Assembly (NCBI GenBank): GCA_001643675.2
Contig: LSRY02000085.1
Coordinates: forward strand, 1 to 41,464
DNA length: 41,464 nucleotides
From: Monocercomonoides exilis
Taxonomy: Eukaryota > Preaxostyla > Oxymonadida > Polymastigidae
Direction of reading: 5' to 3'
Positions 1-8,193 of the stretch are shown here, piece after piece; within the stretch, counting starts at the first letter, position 1, and each line of letters begins with the position of its first letter. The notes below the pieces were generated by a model that did no database searches, was not told the origin of the DNA, and saw nothing but the letters and a program-made list of their open reading frames with translations. Made by a program: the position numbers and the translations under genes.

Positions 1-945
1 AACGAACCACGACTGAAGTTTCTGATGGAAGAACTGCCAAGGAAACAACTCCCGACATATCTTCGCAAACGGAAATGGCACTGCCATTGCGAGACTTCAC
101 TCCATCCACCGCTGCATCATCAATCACCACACTCTCACACTCTCCAACTTCAAACAGATTGGACGACAACTCAACCTGCTTCATGTTCACCTTTGCCAAG
201 GACACCTTGCTGCTGCCAGTCAGCCGGAACACTGGCTGCTCAAATGAAATTTCCGATACAGTGCAATTATCAATGGATAGACGCCCGCTTTCAACGCTCA
301 GGAGAGCCGAGTTGAAGGCAATGGGATGGATGCTGTTTGAAGGCACTTCAGATGCAAAAAGGACTGACGAAAGATAAAGCTGCCCATTTGTCTCGCTGAC
401 GAGTGCTCCTCCTGAAAACGAAAATGAGGAGCCAACAGAGAACGACAAGCTCTCGATCCGGACTTTCTCTGAGGTTGCGATAATGCTGCTGCCATGTGGG
501 ATTGTTGAGTTGAGGAATACCTGTTCCGGCAAAGGAGATTCAAGCGAGCGGATGGTTTCATTCAGTGCATTGCATCTTCTCAAGATGACAGTGCGGTTAA
601 AGATCAGCAGCTGGGAGAACAACGAAGGAATGATGTTCAGCAGCACTTCGCCCAGCGTGCTGCATGGCCCATCCAGCCCTCCGCACTGCTTGCTTTCCTC
701 GTGATTGTCCCCAGCCGAAGACACAAACACCGTCTCGCTCTGGTACTTCACAATTCTCTTCAGCAGATCTTCTTTGTCCAGATGCATGTCCGAGGTGCAT
801 CCCCATATTGCGACTTCATTCACAAATGTGGCTCTGAATCCAGCAAAGGCTGCACATCTGCGATCTGTCCTTTTTCGAGTTGCACTTCACATATACGTCT
901 CTTCCCGGATGTGCTGTTTTGTCCTTGAATAAGATTTTCGAAAAT
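1..945 (-). pseudogene. Beta-helix-type (pectin-lyase-like) surface protein gene fragment, frameshifted and truncated
   Basis: I translated the minus strand by hand. From about 829 down to base 1 one frame is open without a stop and reads as a secreted/surface-type protein: a segment beginning VNEVAIWGCTSD, then KYQSETVFVSSAGDN, a Cys pair in QCGGLDGPCSTLGEVLL, and then repeated Ser/Val-rich beta-strand-like blocks (SLSFSVGSSF, RLSIDNCTVSEISF, SSKVSLAKVNM). The 'FVSS.G...C.....PC.(S/T)L' motif followed by such strands resembles the large beta-helix surface families of oxymonad flagellates; this is recalled family knowledge, not a search. Upstream the sense continues in another frame (EVQLEKGQIADVQPLLDSEP) from about 944, so a one-base indel lies near 824-830. 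A TGA precedes it and the sequence turns AT-rich. The gene runs off the left edge and lacks its start. It could instead be an exon of a live gene plus a sequencing indel. Confidence 0.6.
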
Positions 946-1181
946 TCAAATATAAGTTGCAAAAATAATAGTTGAAACGCATTTCACATCCATCCCCTGC
1001 CTTTTCATGTTGAAAAACATTAATTTTTTGAGATTTCGCTAACTGAGCAACAAATCAAAGTGTCTCCTAATTCAATGAGCATTAAATATTTTCAATTTTT
1101 ATTTTATCAAAACTCAAAAAGTCAATGAAACTTTTTCAATATATTTAACAAAATAATATGAAAATTTCATTTATTAAAAAA

Positions 1182-1201
1182 CAAATATGTCGACATATTT
1201 G
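1182..1201. repeat. Perfect 20-bp palindrome
   Basis: CAAATATGTC is followed directly by its exact reverse complement GACATATTTG, centred on a SalI-like GTCGAC. It lies in AT-rich DNA 24 bp left of the MITE-like element. It could be a protein-binding dyad or a remnant of an insertion end; no function can be assigned. Confidence 0.7.
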
Positions 1202-1224
1202 AATCAAAAATAATCAAAATATAA

Positions 1225-1481
1225 ATTCCTTAAGTAATTCAAAACAGGAAAGAAGAATGTGAAGGGTCTGTCCTGGGAGGCTGATTCTGGACCCAAATCC
1301 TGCAAGAAACTGTGCTGGACCGGTCACAGCACAGTTTCAGGACGGAATCAGCCTAGCCCCAATTTTTCCATTCAAATGGAAAAAATGTGAGGTACTTCGT
1401 AGAATTTGTTCATAACAAAAGCACAAAGCTTGAGCAACAGACCACAAAAAACTCTTTTCTATTTTGAATTACTTAAGGAAT
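1225..1481. mobile_element. MITE-like foldback element with 20-bp terminal inverted repeats
   Basis: The ends are perfect inverted repeats: 1225-1244 (ATTCCTTAAGTAATTCAAAA) is the exact reverse complement of 1462-1481, and partial complementarity continues inward (AGGAAAGAAG against CTCTTTTCT). The centre is itself a hairpin: 1307-1317 (AAACTGTGCTG) pairs with 1327-1337 around the palindromic GACCGGTC, and an outer imperfect pair (AGGCTGATTC) flanks it. The element is 257 bp and non-coding, and its interior is richer in GC than its flanks. It has the size and shape of a non-autonomous DNA transposon (MITE) or foldback element. I do not see a clean target-site duplication. The autonomous parent is unknown; the neighbouring DDE-like gene is a possible but unproven source. 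Confidence 0.65.
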
Positions 1482-1834
1482 AGAAACATCAAAACAGTAA
1501 TTCAAGGTTTATCAAAGAAATGATTAATATCAAATAATCTTCTATCTTTCAATAATTTCTCTGTGTAATTTCCTATTCTCTCTTCTGCTGAATTGGTTGA
1601 ACTCTTTTGAAATATTTTTTTAACTCTCTCGTCTCACTCTTTTCTCCTTGAAATCCACCATGAAGGATCCTTCACAGTTATCTGGTGAAGCAACTGATCG
1701 ATATATTTGACTTCCTCTTTTCTCGTAGAACAGAAATGTCTTTATCGAACAGATTTCCAATTTTTCCACAAGATTTTATTAGTTGGTATATATCTATAAA
1801 AAATATGCAATAAGAGTTTTGAAATAAATTATCA
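1482..1834. other. AT-rich spacer downstream of the DDE-like frame
   Basis: Contains no recognisable gene, RNA or repeat. Short minus-strand frames here (for example about 1678-1863) are hydrophobic and composition-driven. They may include a spliced or frame-shifted tail of the DDE-like gene, whose last 20 or so residues look unlike its core. Confidence 0.4.
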
Positions 1835-2725
1835 TCATAAACAAGAAATAATATTAACCACAAGAAATAACAAACTTGAGAAAATGACGAACGATTTTGT
1901 GAGAATTGTTTGACATTGATTTTTCCTGAATAACACCATCAAGAGGGTGTTCTTCAAAAACTTGATGAGATCATCGATGTTTTGGATTACAGTTTCACTA
2001 TCCAGATGAATGTTCATAGTGTTTGTTAAACATCCAAATTCTCCGTCACATTCACATTTTCCGTGTTTTTCACAGAAAAATGATAATGTCGAAGATTTTC
2101 CGTGAACCACTGCAGAATTATCATACAGAAGAAAATGCATAACTTGTGAATTCCTAAAGTGTGGTCCTGTGTCACACACAAAATGCAAGTTTTTCTTTTG
2201 CGATAGCATGGGTTTATTAAGTACTTGGCTCAAGCATTCAATAACGAAACGATAGTCATGTGAGAGAATGCTTGAAAAGAAGTTGAAAATATGTTTCATC
2301 TTGTTTTTGTTTTTGTCCACTGTATAGACAATAATGCAGAGATGAGACACCTCAAACTTGTCGTAGTAGTCCTTGCTGATCTGGTTTCTCCTGAGAGGAA
2401 GGGACCAATTTTCTTTGAAATCGAAAAGCACGAGCGCATCATCTATTGATAGATTTTCCTTCATAAGACGATAATACCGTTGCTTGTTCGTTGCAAGTTT
2501 TCTGTGATCCTCTATTCCCTTCAATATATTTTTGTCTTTATCTGAAAGCTGTTCGGATTTCGTTCTCAAGAATTCTTCTCTCTTTTTCATGTGATTGTAT
2601 TTTTCGCAAAGATTGCACAAGTCTGTCCTCCGAGCCGCTCGCTTCAAGTGGGAAGTTCTTTTGTAAAATGTGCTTCGAGACATTTTTATGTTTGTTGTTT
2701 CTTTCATTTTTTGATACAACTGTAA
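1835..2725 (-). CDS. DDE-type transposase/integrase-like core, C-terminal part of the USP-linker-DDE frame
   Basis: About 294 residues, read from a TTG just after an in-frame TAA, so this is probably not an independent start. Near the N-terminus is a basic segment (SRSTFYKRTSHLKRAARR) followed by a zinc-type DLCNLC motif (Cys35/Cys38). Next come a charged helix region and an RNase-H-like pattern: FDFKEN (Asp100), HFVCDTGPHF (Asp183) and FFCEKHGKCECDG (Glu218). There are 34 residues between the last two acids, giving a D-D-34-E spacing. The 'HGK..CDG' block recalls uncharacterised eukaryotic transposon proteins that pair a TDLC..C finger with a 'CD.GPHFR/SDG..QFKN' strand. That comparison is from memory. 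The catalytic assignment is inferred from pattern only. The final 20 or so residues become hydrophobic and may be read-through. It lies in the same frame as the two blocks upstream. Confidence 0.5.
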   Translation of the reverse strand, partial: LQLYQKMKETTNIKMSRSTFYKRTSHLKRAARRTDLCNLCEKYNHMKKREEFLRTKSEQLSDKDKNILKGIEDHRKLATNKQRYYRLMKENLSIDDALVLFDFKENWSLPLRRNQISKDYYDKFEVSHLCIIVYTVDKNKNKMKHIFNFFSSILSHDYRFVIECLSQVLNKPMLSQKKNLHFVCDTGPHFRNSQVMHFLLYDNSAVVHGKSSTLSFFCEKHGKCECDGEFGCLTNTMNIHLDSETVIQNIDDLIKFLKNTLLMVLFRKNQCQTILTKSFVIFSSLLFLVVNIISCL

Positions 2726-2733
2726 TTAAGAAG
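2720..2733 (-). other. Splice-acceptor-like sequence at the in-frame TAA
   Basis: On the minus strand the bases spanning the TAA stop read CTTCTTAATTACAG, immediately before the TTG that re-opens the frame. A pyrimidine-rich run ending in TACAG is what a spliceosomal 3' splice site looks like. If it is real, the TAA lies in an intron and the linker joins the DDE-like block in one mRNA. I could not identify a convincing donor upstream, so this is a candidate only. Confidence 0.3.
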
Positions 2734-3736
2734 TGTTAATGATTCGAATTGGATTCGTTTTTGTTGCTTTTTGATGTTTTGAAGTGTTGTTGTTTAGGGA
2801 TTCGAATCTGTGAAGAATGTCGTTAGAAGACATTGATATTGAATTCATCATTGTTGAGGAAGGATTTGTTGAAACAGTTGATTGTGGCGGAAAAGAGTGT
2901 GAATTGTCATTTTGTTCGTTTATCGAATTCGAAGATGAAATTTTTGATGAGTTTATTATCGTTTGAGTATTCTGATCGAAAAGGTTGGATGAGAAAGATG
3001 AAGTGTTTTCTGTTAAAATTTGTTGATTGTTTGCACATGTTGTTCCAGGTTGGGGAGAGCTCGAAACTTCATAAATGATATGAGATATCGATTTGTCTTT
3101 CTGAATATCTTCCACATTTTTTCCTTTAATTTTATTCGAGGAAAAAACATATGGTTGATGTGGATGAAGTGATGACAAGTTCAAATTGATATCTCTGTTA
3201 TTTGAATGAAATGAATTTGATGTGTTGATAAAAGAATTTGATGAGGATGGAAAGTCAAATTGATTGAATGAAGTGCTTGGAGAAGAAATGATGTGAATGT
3301 TGTTCAAGTTTTCTTCGCAACATAATTGATTGTGAATTGGAAAATGAAGTGAAGACGAATTACGAGATGCTGAATAAGACGAATTATTTGTTATCTGGCA
3401 ATTTTCATTTTCTTTTTGCATTGAAGAGCAATTCTTGGCACATTGATTTTGATTTGATTCAGAATCAGTGAAGTGAGAAAAAGAAGAAGAGTGACAAGAA
3501 GCATGTCCTAATGATATTATTTCTCCATGGTTTTCATTGATATTTGTGTTTGATAATGGTTCTTTTGCTGCATTATCAACATGTTGACATGTAACCGATG
3601 AAGTCCCTATATGATAAGGTTCATTGCATATGTTCAAAACTTGATGTGGATTCTTCTTTTGAAAAGATGGAATCAATGGTGGAGATAGAATTTCAGTAAT
3701 GTGAGTATTTTCTTTTATTTTCACTTTAACGTATAT
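2726..3736 (-). CDS. Ser/Asn-rich low-complexity linker of the USP-linker-DDE frame
   Basis: About 332 residues from a GTG codon, in exactly the frame of the USP block and separated from it by one TGA (3737-3739) and five sense codons. The segment ends at TAA (2726-2728), after which the same frame re-opens three codons later. Composition is dominated by Ser, Asn, Gln, His and Ile, with runs such as NSSSLHFP and SSSNSFINTSNSF. There is no recognisable domain, signal peptide or membrane segment. It looks like an intrinsically disordered spacer. The absence of an ATG at its head, and the shared frame on both sides, argue that it is not a separate gene but the middle of a longer protein interrupted by nonsense mutations, introns or assembly errors. 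No function is assigned beyond linker. Confidence 0.5.
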   Translation of the reverse strand: MYVKVKIKENTHITEILSPPLIPSFQKKNPHQVLNICNEPYHIGTSSVTCQHVDNAAKEPLSNTNINENHGEIISLGHASCHSSSFSHFTDSESNQNQCAKNCSSMQKENENCQITNNSSYSASRNSSSLHFPIHNQLCCEENLNNIHIISSPSTSFNQFDFPSSSNSFINTSNSFHSNNRDINLNLSSLHPHQPYVFSSNKIKGKNVEDIQKDKSISHIIYEVSSSPQPGTTCANNQQILTENTSSFSSNLFDQNTQTIINSSKISSSNSINEQNDNSHSFPPQSTVSTNPSSTMMNSISMSSNDILHRFESLNNNTSKHQKATKTNPIRIINTS

Positions 3737-5041
3737 TCACATCACCGGCTGAGTGTCTCTTTTCATATGACTTTTGATTTTATCTTCCACATTCTTGTTG
3801 ATGATAGAAACCATTTCATCATTGCACAAGCACCAACTGTTGTTTTGAAATGTCGATGACTTTTCGTTGTTTCCTGAATGGCAGATGGAATAAAAATGTC
3901 CATTTTCTTTTTCTCCTTTATGAAATAACACTGCAATCAAATTGTAATTAATTGCATTTGAGTCATAATTTGAGGATGCAACTGTTTTTCCATTGATATT
4001 TTGAAATGATAAAACTGAGAAAACATTCATCGGACAAGCATTTGATTCAGATTGTGTTTCAAATGAAATTGATAAAATATGAGGAAATTGACTGATTGAT
4101 AAAGTTGTCAATTGATGAGTGTTTCTTGAACAGCACTCGCAGAATGCATCTCTATTATTAATATTATCCTCACTTATTTCAAACGATTCGTTGAAAGACT
4201 TCAATAAATCATTTCCGTTCAGCCTCAGTATTGGAGTTGTTTCAACGACACCTTCATTCCGATGAAAACATTCGATGCAAACACGAGGAAAACAAATTTT
4301 CTGTTCCATTTGACTTCGAAATGAAGGATAAATTGATGATATATCGTCATAAAGACTCAGAAATGTTTCATAGAACTCGTGTTGAATACCAGTTCGAAGG
4401 TGATGAAAATTTTCCCATTTTTCAACGAAATTCGAAGTCCATTTGGATGCATGATTAGATTGTTTATTGTTTGGTTTTATGTGCTGAGGATTCACCAAGA
4501 AAGATAAACTATTTTGAATAATTGATAAACGACCTTTCCTCATTCTGCATTTATCGGAATGGAAAAAAATTGTGCGAAACAGTTGAATCGTAGCAGCCAA
4601 GAAACAAGTGTTTCCTTTATTGGGTAAAGGAAAAAATTGAGGGAGAGCATTATCGCAGTTCTTTTTGTTCATTGTTTGTTTTAAAGAAGAAGATTGATTC
4701 AATTCTCTTTCATAAATATATGAATCTTTTTGTGAACCTTCTGCATTTTCTTCTGAATCGTCTTCGATGGCAACGGAGTGAGATCCATCGATGGACTCCG
4801 TTGGATTGGCTCGTTGATTAGTGAAAATCATAACGCTTTCATCTTCCTGGTTTTGATTGGAAAATCCCGATGTGGAGATTAACTCTGGTTCATCTGTATC
4901 CATCGCAGAGTTATAAGAAGAAACTTCATGAGTTTCGGTTGTAATATCCATGCCATTGTCATTTTGAAAATCGGTCGAAGAATTATTTGGGATACAGTCA
5001 TCCAGAAAATAATTCTCAAGTGGGTCAACATCTATATCCAT
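3737..5041 (-). CDS. USP-family (UCH, peptidase C19) ubiquitin-specific protease-like protein
   Basis: 434 residues from a true ATG. Residues 1-130 are acidic and Ser-rich, without a domain. From about 137 a complete-looking USP fold can be read. The Cys box is PLPNKGNTCFLAATIQLF with the candidate nucleophile Cys146. A QHEF segment lies near 220. A zinc-finger pair has Cys255/Cys258 (VCIEC) and Cys301/Cys304 (CECC). The His box, AVLFHKGEKENGHFYS, has His382, followed by WCLCNDEMV, where Asn407/Asp408 sit at the usual third catalytic position. USP enzymes remove ubiquitin from proteins and act in cytosol or nucleus. At about 290 residues the domain is near minimal. The frame stops at TGA, but the same frame continues into a Ser/Asn-rich linker and then a DDE-like block. 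The protease may therefore be part of a mobile-element protein rather than a host housekeeping enzyme. All catalytic landmarks look intact. Confidence 0.8.
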   Translation of the reverse strand: MDIDVDPLENYFLDDCIPNNSSTDFQNDNGMDITTETHEVSSYNSAMDTDEPELISTSGFSNQNQEDESVMIFTNQRANPTESIDGSHSVAIEDDSEENAEGSQKDSYIYERELNQSSSLKQTMNKKNCDNALPQFFPLPNKGNTCFLAATIQLFRTIFFHSDKCRMRKGRLSIIQNSLSFLVNPQHIKPNNKQSNHASKWTSNFVEKWENFHHLRTGIQHEFYETFLSLYDDISSIYPSFRSQMEQKICFPRVCIECFHRNEGVVETTPILRLNGNDLLKSFNESFEISEDNINNRDAFCECCSRNTHQLTTLSISQFPHILSISFETQSESNACPMNVFSVLSFQNINGKTVASSNYDSNAINYNLIAVLFHKGEKENGHFYSICHSGNNEKSSTFQNNSWCLCNDEMVSIINKNVEDKIKSHMKRDTQPVM

Positions 5042-5193
5042 CCCTTCTTCACCATTTAAGATGGAGAAATTATCATCAATAATTGTTGTTGAATCTATTA
5101 TTTTATTTGAGAAAAAAAAGACAAATATAATTTAAAAATAATATAATATCAATATATATGAACAAAACAGAAATAGAATTAAACCTTTACGAA

Positions 5194-5222
5194 GGTTAGG
5201 GTTAGGGTTAGGGTTAGGGTTT
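5194..5222 (+). repeat. Interstitial telomeric repeat, four perfect TTAGGG
   Basis: The plus strand reads GG followed by TTAGGG four times (5196-5219) and then TTT. TTAGGG is the telomere unit of many eukaryotes and, to my knowledge, of Monocercomonoides. The tract lies about 150 bp upstream of the USP start codon, far from any window end, so it is internal on this contig. It may mark a healed break, an ancient telomere fusion or a telomere-directed insertion. Confidence 0.85.
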
Positions 5223-6197
5223 ACTCAATTCGTAACCCGATGGTCCCGGCGATTTTATAGGACATTTTATAGGAAATTAGAAAACTCGATTTTCACTTTT
5301 TTTTGAGATGGACCTTCATGTCACAATATGATGTTGTACTACTTGCAGTGTTACCATATTAGTGTATCCCAACTGGATTTGAAAAGTCCTTCATTTTCGG
5401 AAAATTTCTGTTGAACCCAAATATTTCACTTTTTTCATTGTTTTTTATCTGTATCTACAAGAAAGTGAGTGACATTGTTCCAATTGTGTATAAATAGTAC
5501 ATCAGCCATCAACATACACTTTGATACAAGATGGAATGGGATCTGTTCATATCTTGATTTTATAAGAATTTTTTATAAATTTTTTTGAGGTCAATTTTTT
5601 TAATCAAAAAATTTTTTCTCGATGAGGAAAAATGTGAGGCACCTGAGACTTTACCAGCGTGTACAACATGTGATTTGTGAATTTTTGAGATGGGGGTGTT
5701 TTTGAGAAAAATGAAAATTTTGACATTTTTTCATAAGTCAAGTCATATGTCAGGTTAATGATAAAAAGTTGAAAATATCAATTTTTGTGAAAATATTTAT
5801 TGGAAGCTGATAATTCACTAAAAGTTCGGATAATTCGCGAATAGTCCGCTGAATTTTTCTCGGGCCAGATTGGTCTGGTTAGTGAGAAAATGTCATATGA
5901 AGATTTTGACTGAAAAAGTGGTGATCTTAGATCAACGACCGAAAAATATGGGGTCTCAGATTCCTTTGATAATTGGCAGGTGGCAAGGACGTGGGCCCCT
6001 TATAAACATACTCGAATCTAAATTTTTCTACCGAGCGGTTGTGGCAGGGCAGTGCGGACAAGTTGGTCATTTTGACTGAAAAATCGAAAAATTTTTTTCT
6101 CGAAAATTTCAAAGTCAATATAAAATATGATTAAACACATGAATATGCATTGTAATGTTGTATATTGGTGATTTTTGGTTGGATACGCTTATCTGTA

Positions 6198-6226
6198 GTT
6201 AGGTTAGGGTTATAGGTGTGGTTAGA
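6198..6226 (+). repeat. Degenerate telomere-like tract
   Basis: The bases read GTTAGGTTAGGGTTATAGGTGTGGTTAG: one perfect TTAGGG flanked by imperfect copies. It has the same orientation as the tract at 5194-5222, about 1 kb away. The short length makes chance possible. Confidence 0.45.
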
Positions 6227-7035
6227 TGAGTATTTGCCACAAGAAAATACCGTTTTTTAATAGCTGTACAATTTTTAATAATTCTTGTTAATTAATATTT
6301 TCATTTGAATTTTCAAAAAAAACTTCATTTTTTTTCCTTTGAACAATTCATGATCCCAAATATAATTAATTTTCCAAATATGCTCAAAAATGACAAAGTC
6401 TTTTTGTGTTTCGTAACTGCAGAATGGAATCCAACAATCCTTTTCGTCATTTGTTTGAATCCAAAAATAATGATCACTTATGTTTGAAATTGTTTTATTT
6501 CTTTTTCATTTTGATTTTGTAACAATAAAACGGTATTGATATAATCTCAATCATTTGAAGGCAAACGAGAAATTAACCTCGGCAAATATCTTCATTTCAA
6601 TACGTTTTAACATTTATCAACACTTTTTATTTTCGTTTCACTGATAATCACTTTCATGAAAAGCAATTTTGTTTATTTGATTTTTCTGATAAACAATGCA
6701 TATAAACACAAAAACTGAGAATCTCTTTTGAATATCTATGAATCAATTAGTTTTCTTAACTGAAGAACAAAAGCTAATAGTTTTGAAGAAACAATTGGAA
6801 TAATATGTGATTCGATCTGCAAATAACACGAAGACTTGTTTCATTTTGATAGAAACGAAATTGAATGCAAAGCTTTATCAGACATAGAAGAAAATTGTTT
6901 GTGTATCTATGTTATATGCATCAAATAAACAATATAACTTTTCTGATTATGATAGCACAACAGGGAAAAAATTCAACAGTTTGTTATCATTAACATATGA
7001 TCTGCATTTTTTATTATTCGTTTTATATATTTTAA

Positions 7036-8193
7036 GAGCTTCTCTGTCAAAGGAAACAAGGCGCGCTTGAAAGAAACAAAGAAACTGATGAACTCGATGG
7101 AGCAATATTATCTCCCTCTCAGCCTGGATTCTTCACACCTCCTCCTTCGACCCCGCTTTCTCCTCCACTTTCTCCTCCATTTTCTCCTCCATTTTCTCCT
7201 TCTCGCACAACATCAATCAACATTCCTATGAGCCCTTTGAGAGAGTCGGCAACCCAGCAGATCTACAAAGAAGTCATATCAGCTCCAATGCTTTACAGGC
7301 CGTGCGACCTCTTTTCGAAGTTTCGAGTGGCAAAGGAAAAAGAAAAAGAAGCTGAGGAAGAGGAAGAAGTGAAAGAATCTTCAATAACAAGATGGCTTTT
7401 GGAATTGACGAATGGAGAAGAAATTCCAAAGCTGGATTTTTATTCTTCAACACTGAAGGAATTACCGGTTCAACAATCATTGGATCATTTGACTTCTTAT
7501 GCGCACAAATCTCCATATCCTAGACCGCTTCATGTTTCAAAAAAAGAAAACCTTACTGAGAATTGTTTAAGTTACTTGGAATCAACTAATATTGAGGAGG
7601 AGCAAATTGAGGAAATCACAACAAACAAAAGAACAAAGTCAAGAAAGCCAAAGATTGGATTAAGATCAAAAACAAAATGGAGGAGAAAATCAACAGCAAC
7701 AAGTTCTGTTATTTCGGATTGTGAATCAGTCAATTGGCAGGGGTTGAAAAGTGCAAGTGTCTCTGCAAGTTCAGCAAGTTCTTCAAGTTCATCTTCTGAA
7801 GAAAGGATTTTTCTAATGACTTCGATGACTGCACACAATCTTCACATAATTGCATTGATAACTGTGAAAAATAATGACAAAGAAACATCTCAAAAAAATT
7901 GCTGTTTGGAATCATTTGACAGTTCTGTGACTATGAGGAAAGCAAAATCAATTTGCTTGGAAAAGCTTTCAAGGCTTGATGAATGGAATGCAGATGAAAC
8001 TGATAGCTTTTCTTTCGAAGAAGAAAATGAACAAACAAACGATGACATTCATCATAGTGACATCGATTCAGAAACCGAAACAACATGTTCTTTCAGTTGC
8101 AAAGATCTGGAGAAGGAGCAAAATGATTCAAAAGCAACAGAACGCCAAAAGGAAGAATTGAATGTTTCAAATGTTCAGAAAAAAGGAAGGTGA
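7036..8193 (+). CDS. N-terminal region of the tyrosine-recombinase gene: Pro-rich, charged, Ser-rich
   Basis: The frame is open from just after a TAA at 7033-7035 to TGA at 8191-8193. The first ATG is at 7228 and gives 321 residues. The 64 codons before that ATG also look coding: they include a Pro/Ser/Phe repeat (7141-7200, PLSPPFSPPFSP), so the true start may be in an upstream exon. The region carries an EKEKEAEEEEEVKE acidic stretch, a basic patch likely to be a nuclear signal (KRTKSRKPK and KTKWRRK), a Ser run (SASSASSSSSSSEE) and further acidic segments. No enzyme domain is recognised. It is in the same frame as the recombinase domain that re-opens at 8269, with about 80 bases of disrupted sequence between. 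I infer it is the disordered head of the same protein rather than a separate gene. Confidence 0.5.
   Translation, partial: ELLCQRKQGALERNKETDELDGAILSPSQPGFFTPPPSTPLSPPLSPPFSPPFSPSRTTSINIPMSPLRESATQQIYKEVISAPMLYRPCDLFSKFRVAKEKEKEAEEEEEVKESSITRWLLELTNGEEIPKLDFYSSTLKELPVQQSLDHLTSYAHKSPYPRPLHVSKKENLTENCLSYLESTNIEEEQIEEITTNKRTKSRKPKIGLRSKTKWRRKSTATSSVISDCESVNWQGLKSASVSASSASSSSSSSEERIFLMTSMTAHNLHIIALITVKNNDKETSQKNCCLESFDSSVTMRKAKSICLEKLSRLDEWNADETDSFSFEEENEQTNDDIHHSDIDSETETTCSFSCKDLEKEQNDSKATERQKEELNVSNVQKKGR

Larger units (their letters stand above)
1835..5041 (-). mobile_element. Candidate mobile-element gene: USP protease, disordered linker and DDE-like core in one frame
   Basis: The stop at 3737-3739 and the re-opening GTG at 3724 are 15 bases apart, and the stop at 2726-2728 and the re-opening TTG at 2719 are 9 bases apart. 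The three open blocks therefore share one frame across about 3.2 kb and only two in-frame stops (TGA, TAA) interrupt it. Cysteine proteases of the Ulp1 and OTU types are known passengers or domains of eukaryotic transposons; a USP in this position would be unusual. I did not find terminal inverted repeats or a target-site duplication around the unit, so its limits as an element are unknown. Confidence 0.4.
5042..7035. other. AT-rich spacer between divergent genes
   Basis: Separates the minus-strand USP/DDE frame from the plus-strand recombinase and would hold both promoters if they are active; no promoter motif is recognised. It contains two telomere-like tracts, annotated separately. Between 5830 and 6080 there is a slightly more GC-rich patch with a repeated phrase (ATTTTGACTGAAAAA at about 5902 and again near 6068) but no convincing reading frame. 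A 21-codon frame at 6738-6803 (MNQLVFLTEEQK...) lies upstream of the recombinase and could be a first exon, but that is speculative. Confidence 0.4.

Noticed and set aside
25-932. Plus-strand frames and alternative minus-strand frames over the left edge
   Set aside because: They are antisense or shifted shadows of the beta-helix-type coding sequence, which alone gives coherent protein over about 900 bases.
4231-4458. Plus-strand frame inside the USP block
   Set aside because: Antisense to a domain with clear catalytic motifs; a shadow frame.
1835-5041. Alternative genetic code (TAA/TAG = Gln, as in some oxymonad relatives) explaining the in-frame stops
   Set aside because: It would explain the TAA at 2728 but not the TGA at 3739, and the recombinase gene is broken by frame changes that a code change cannot repair. 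One or two stops are not enough evidence.
5870-6118. Overlapping plus- and minus-strand frames of 60-70 codons in the spacer
   Set aside because: No homology pattern, composition similar to the surrounding spacer, and both strands open equally.
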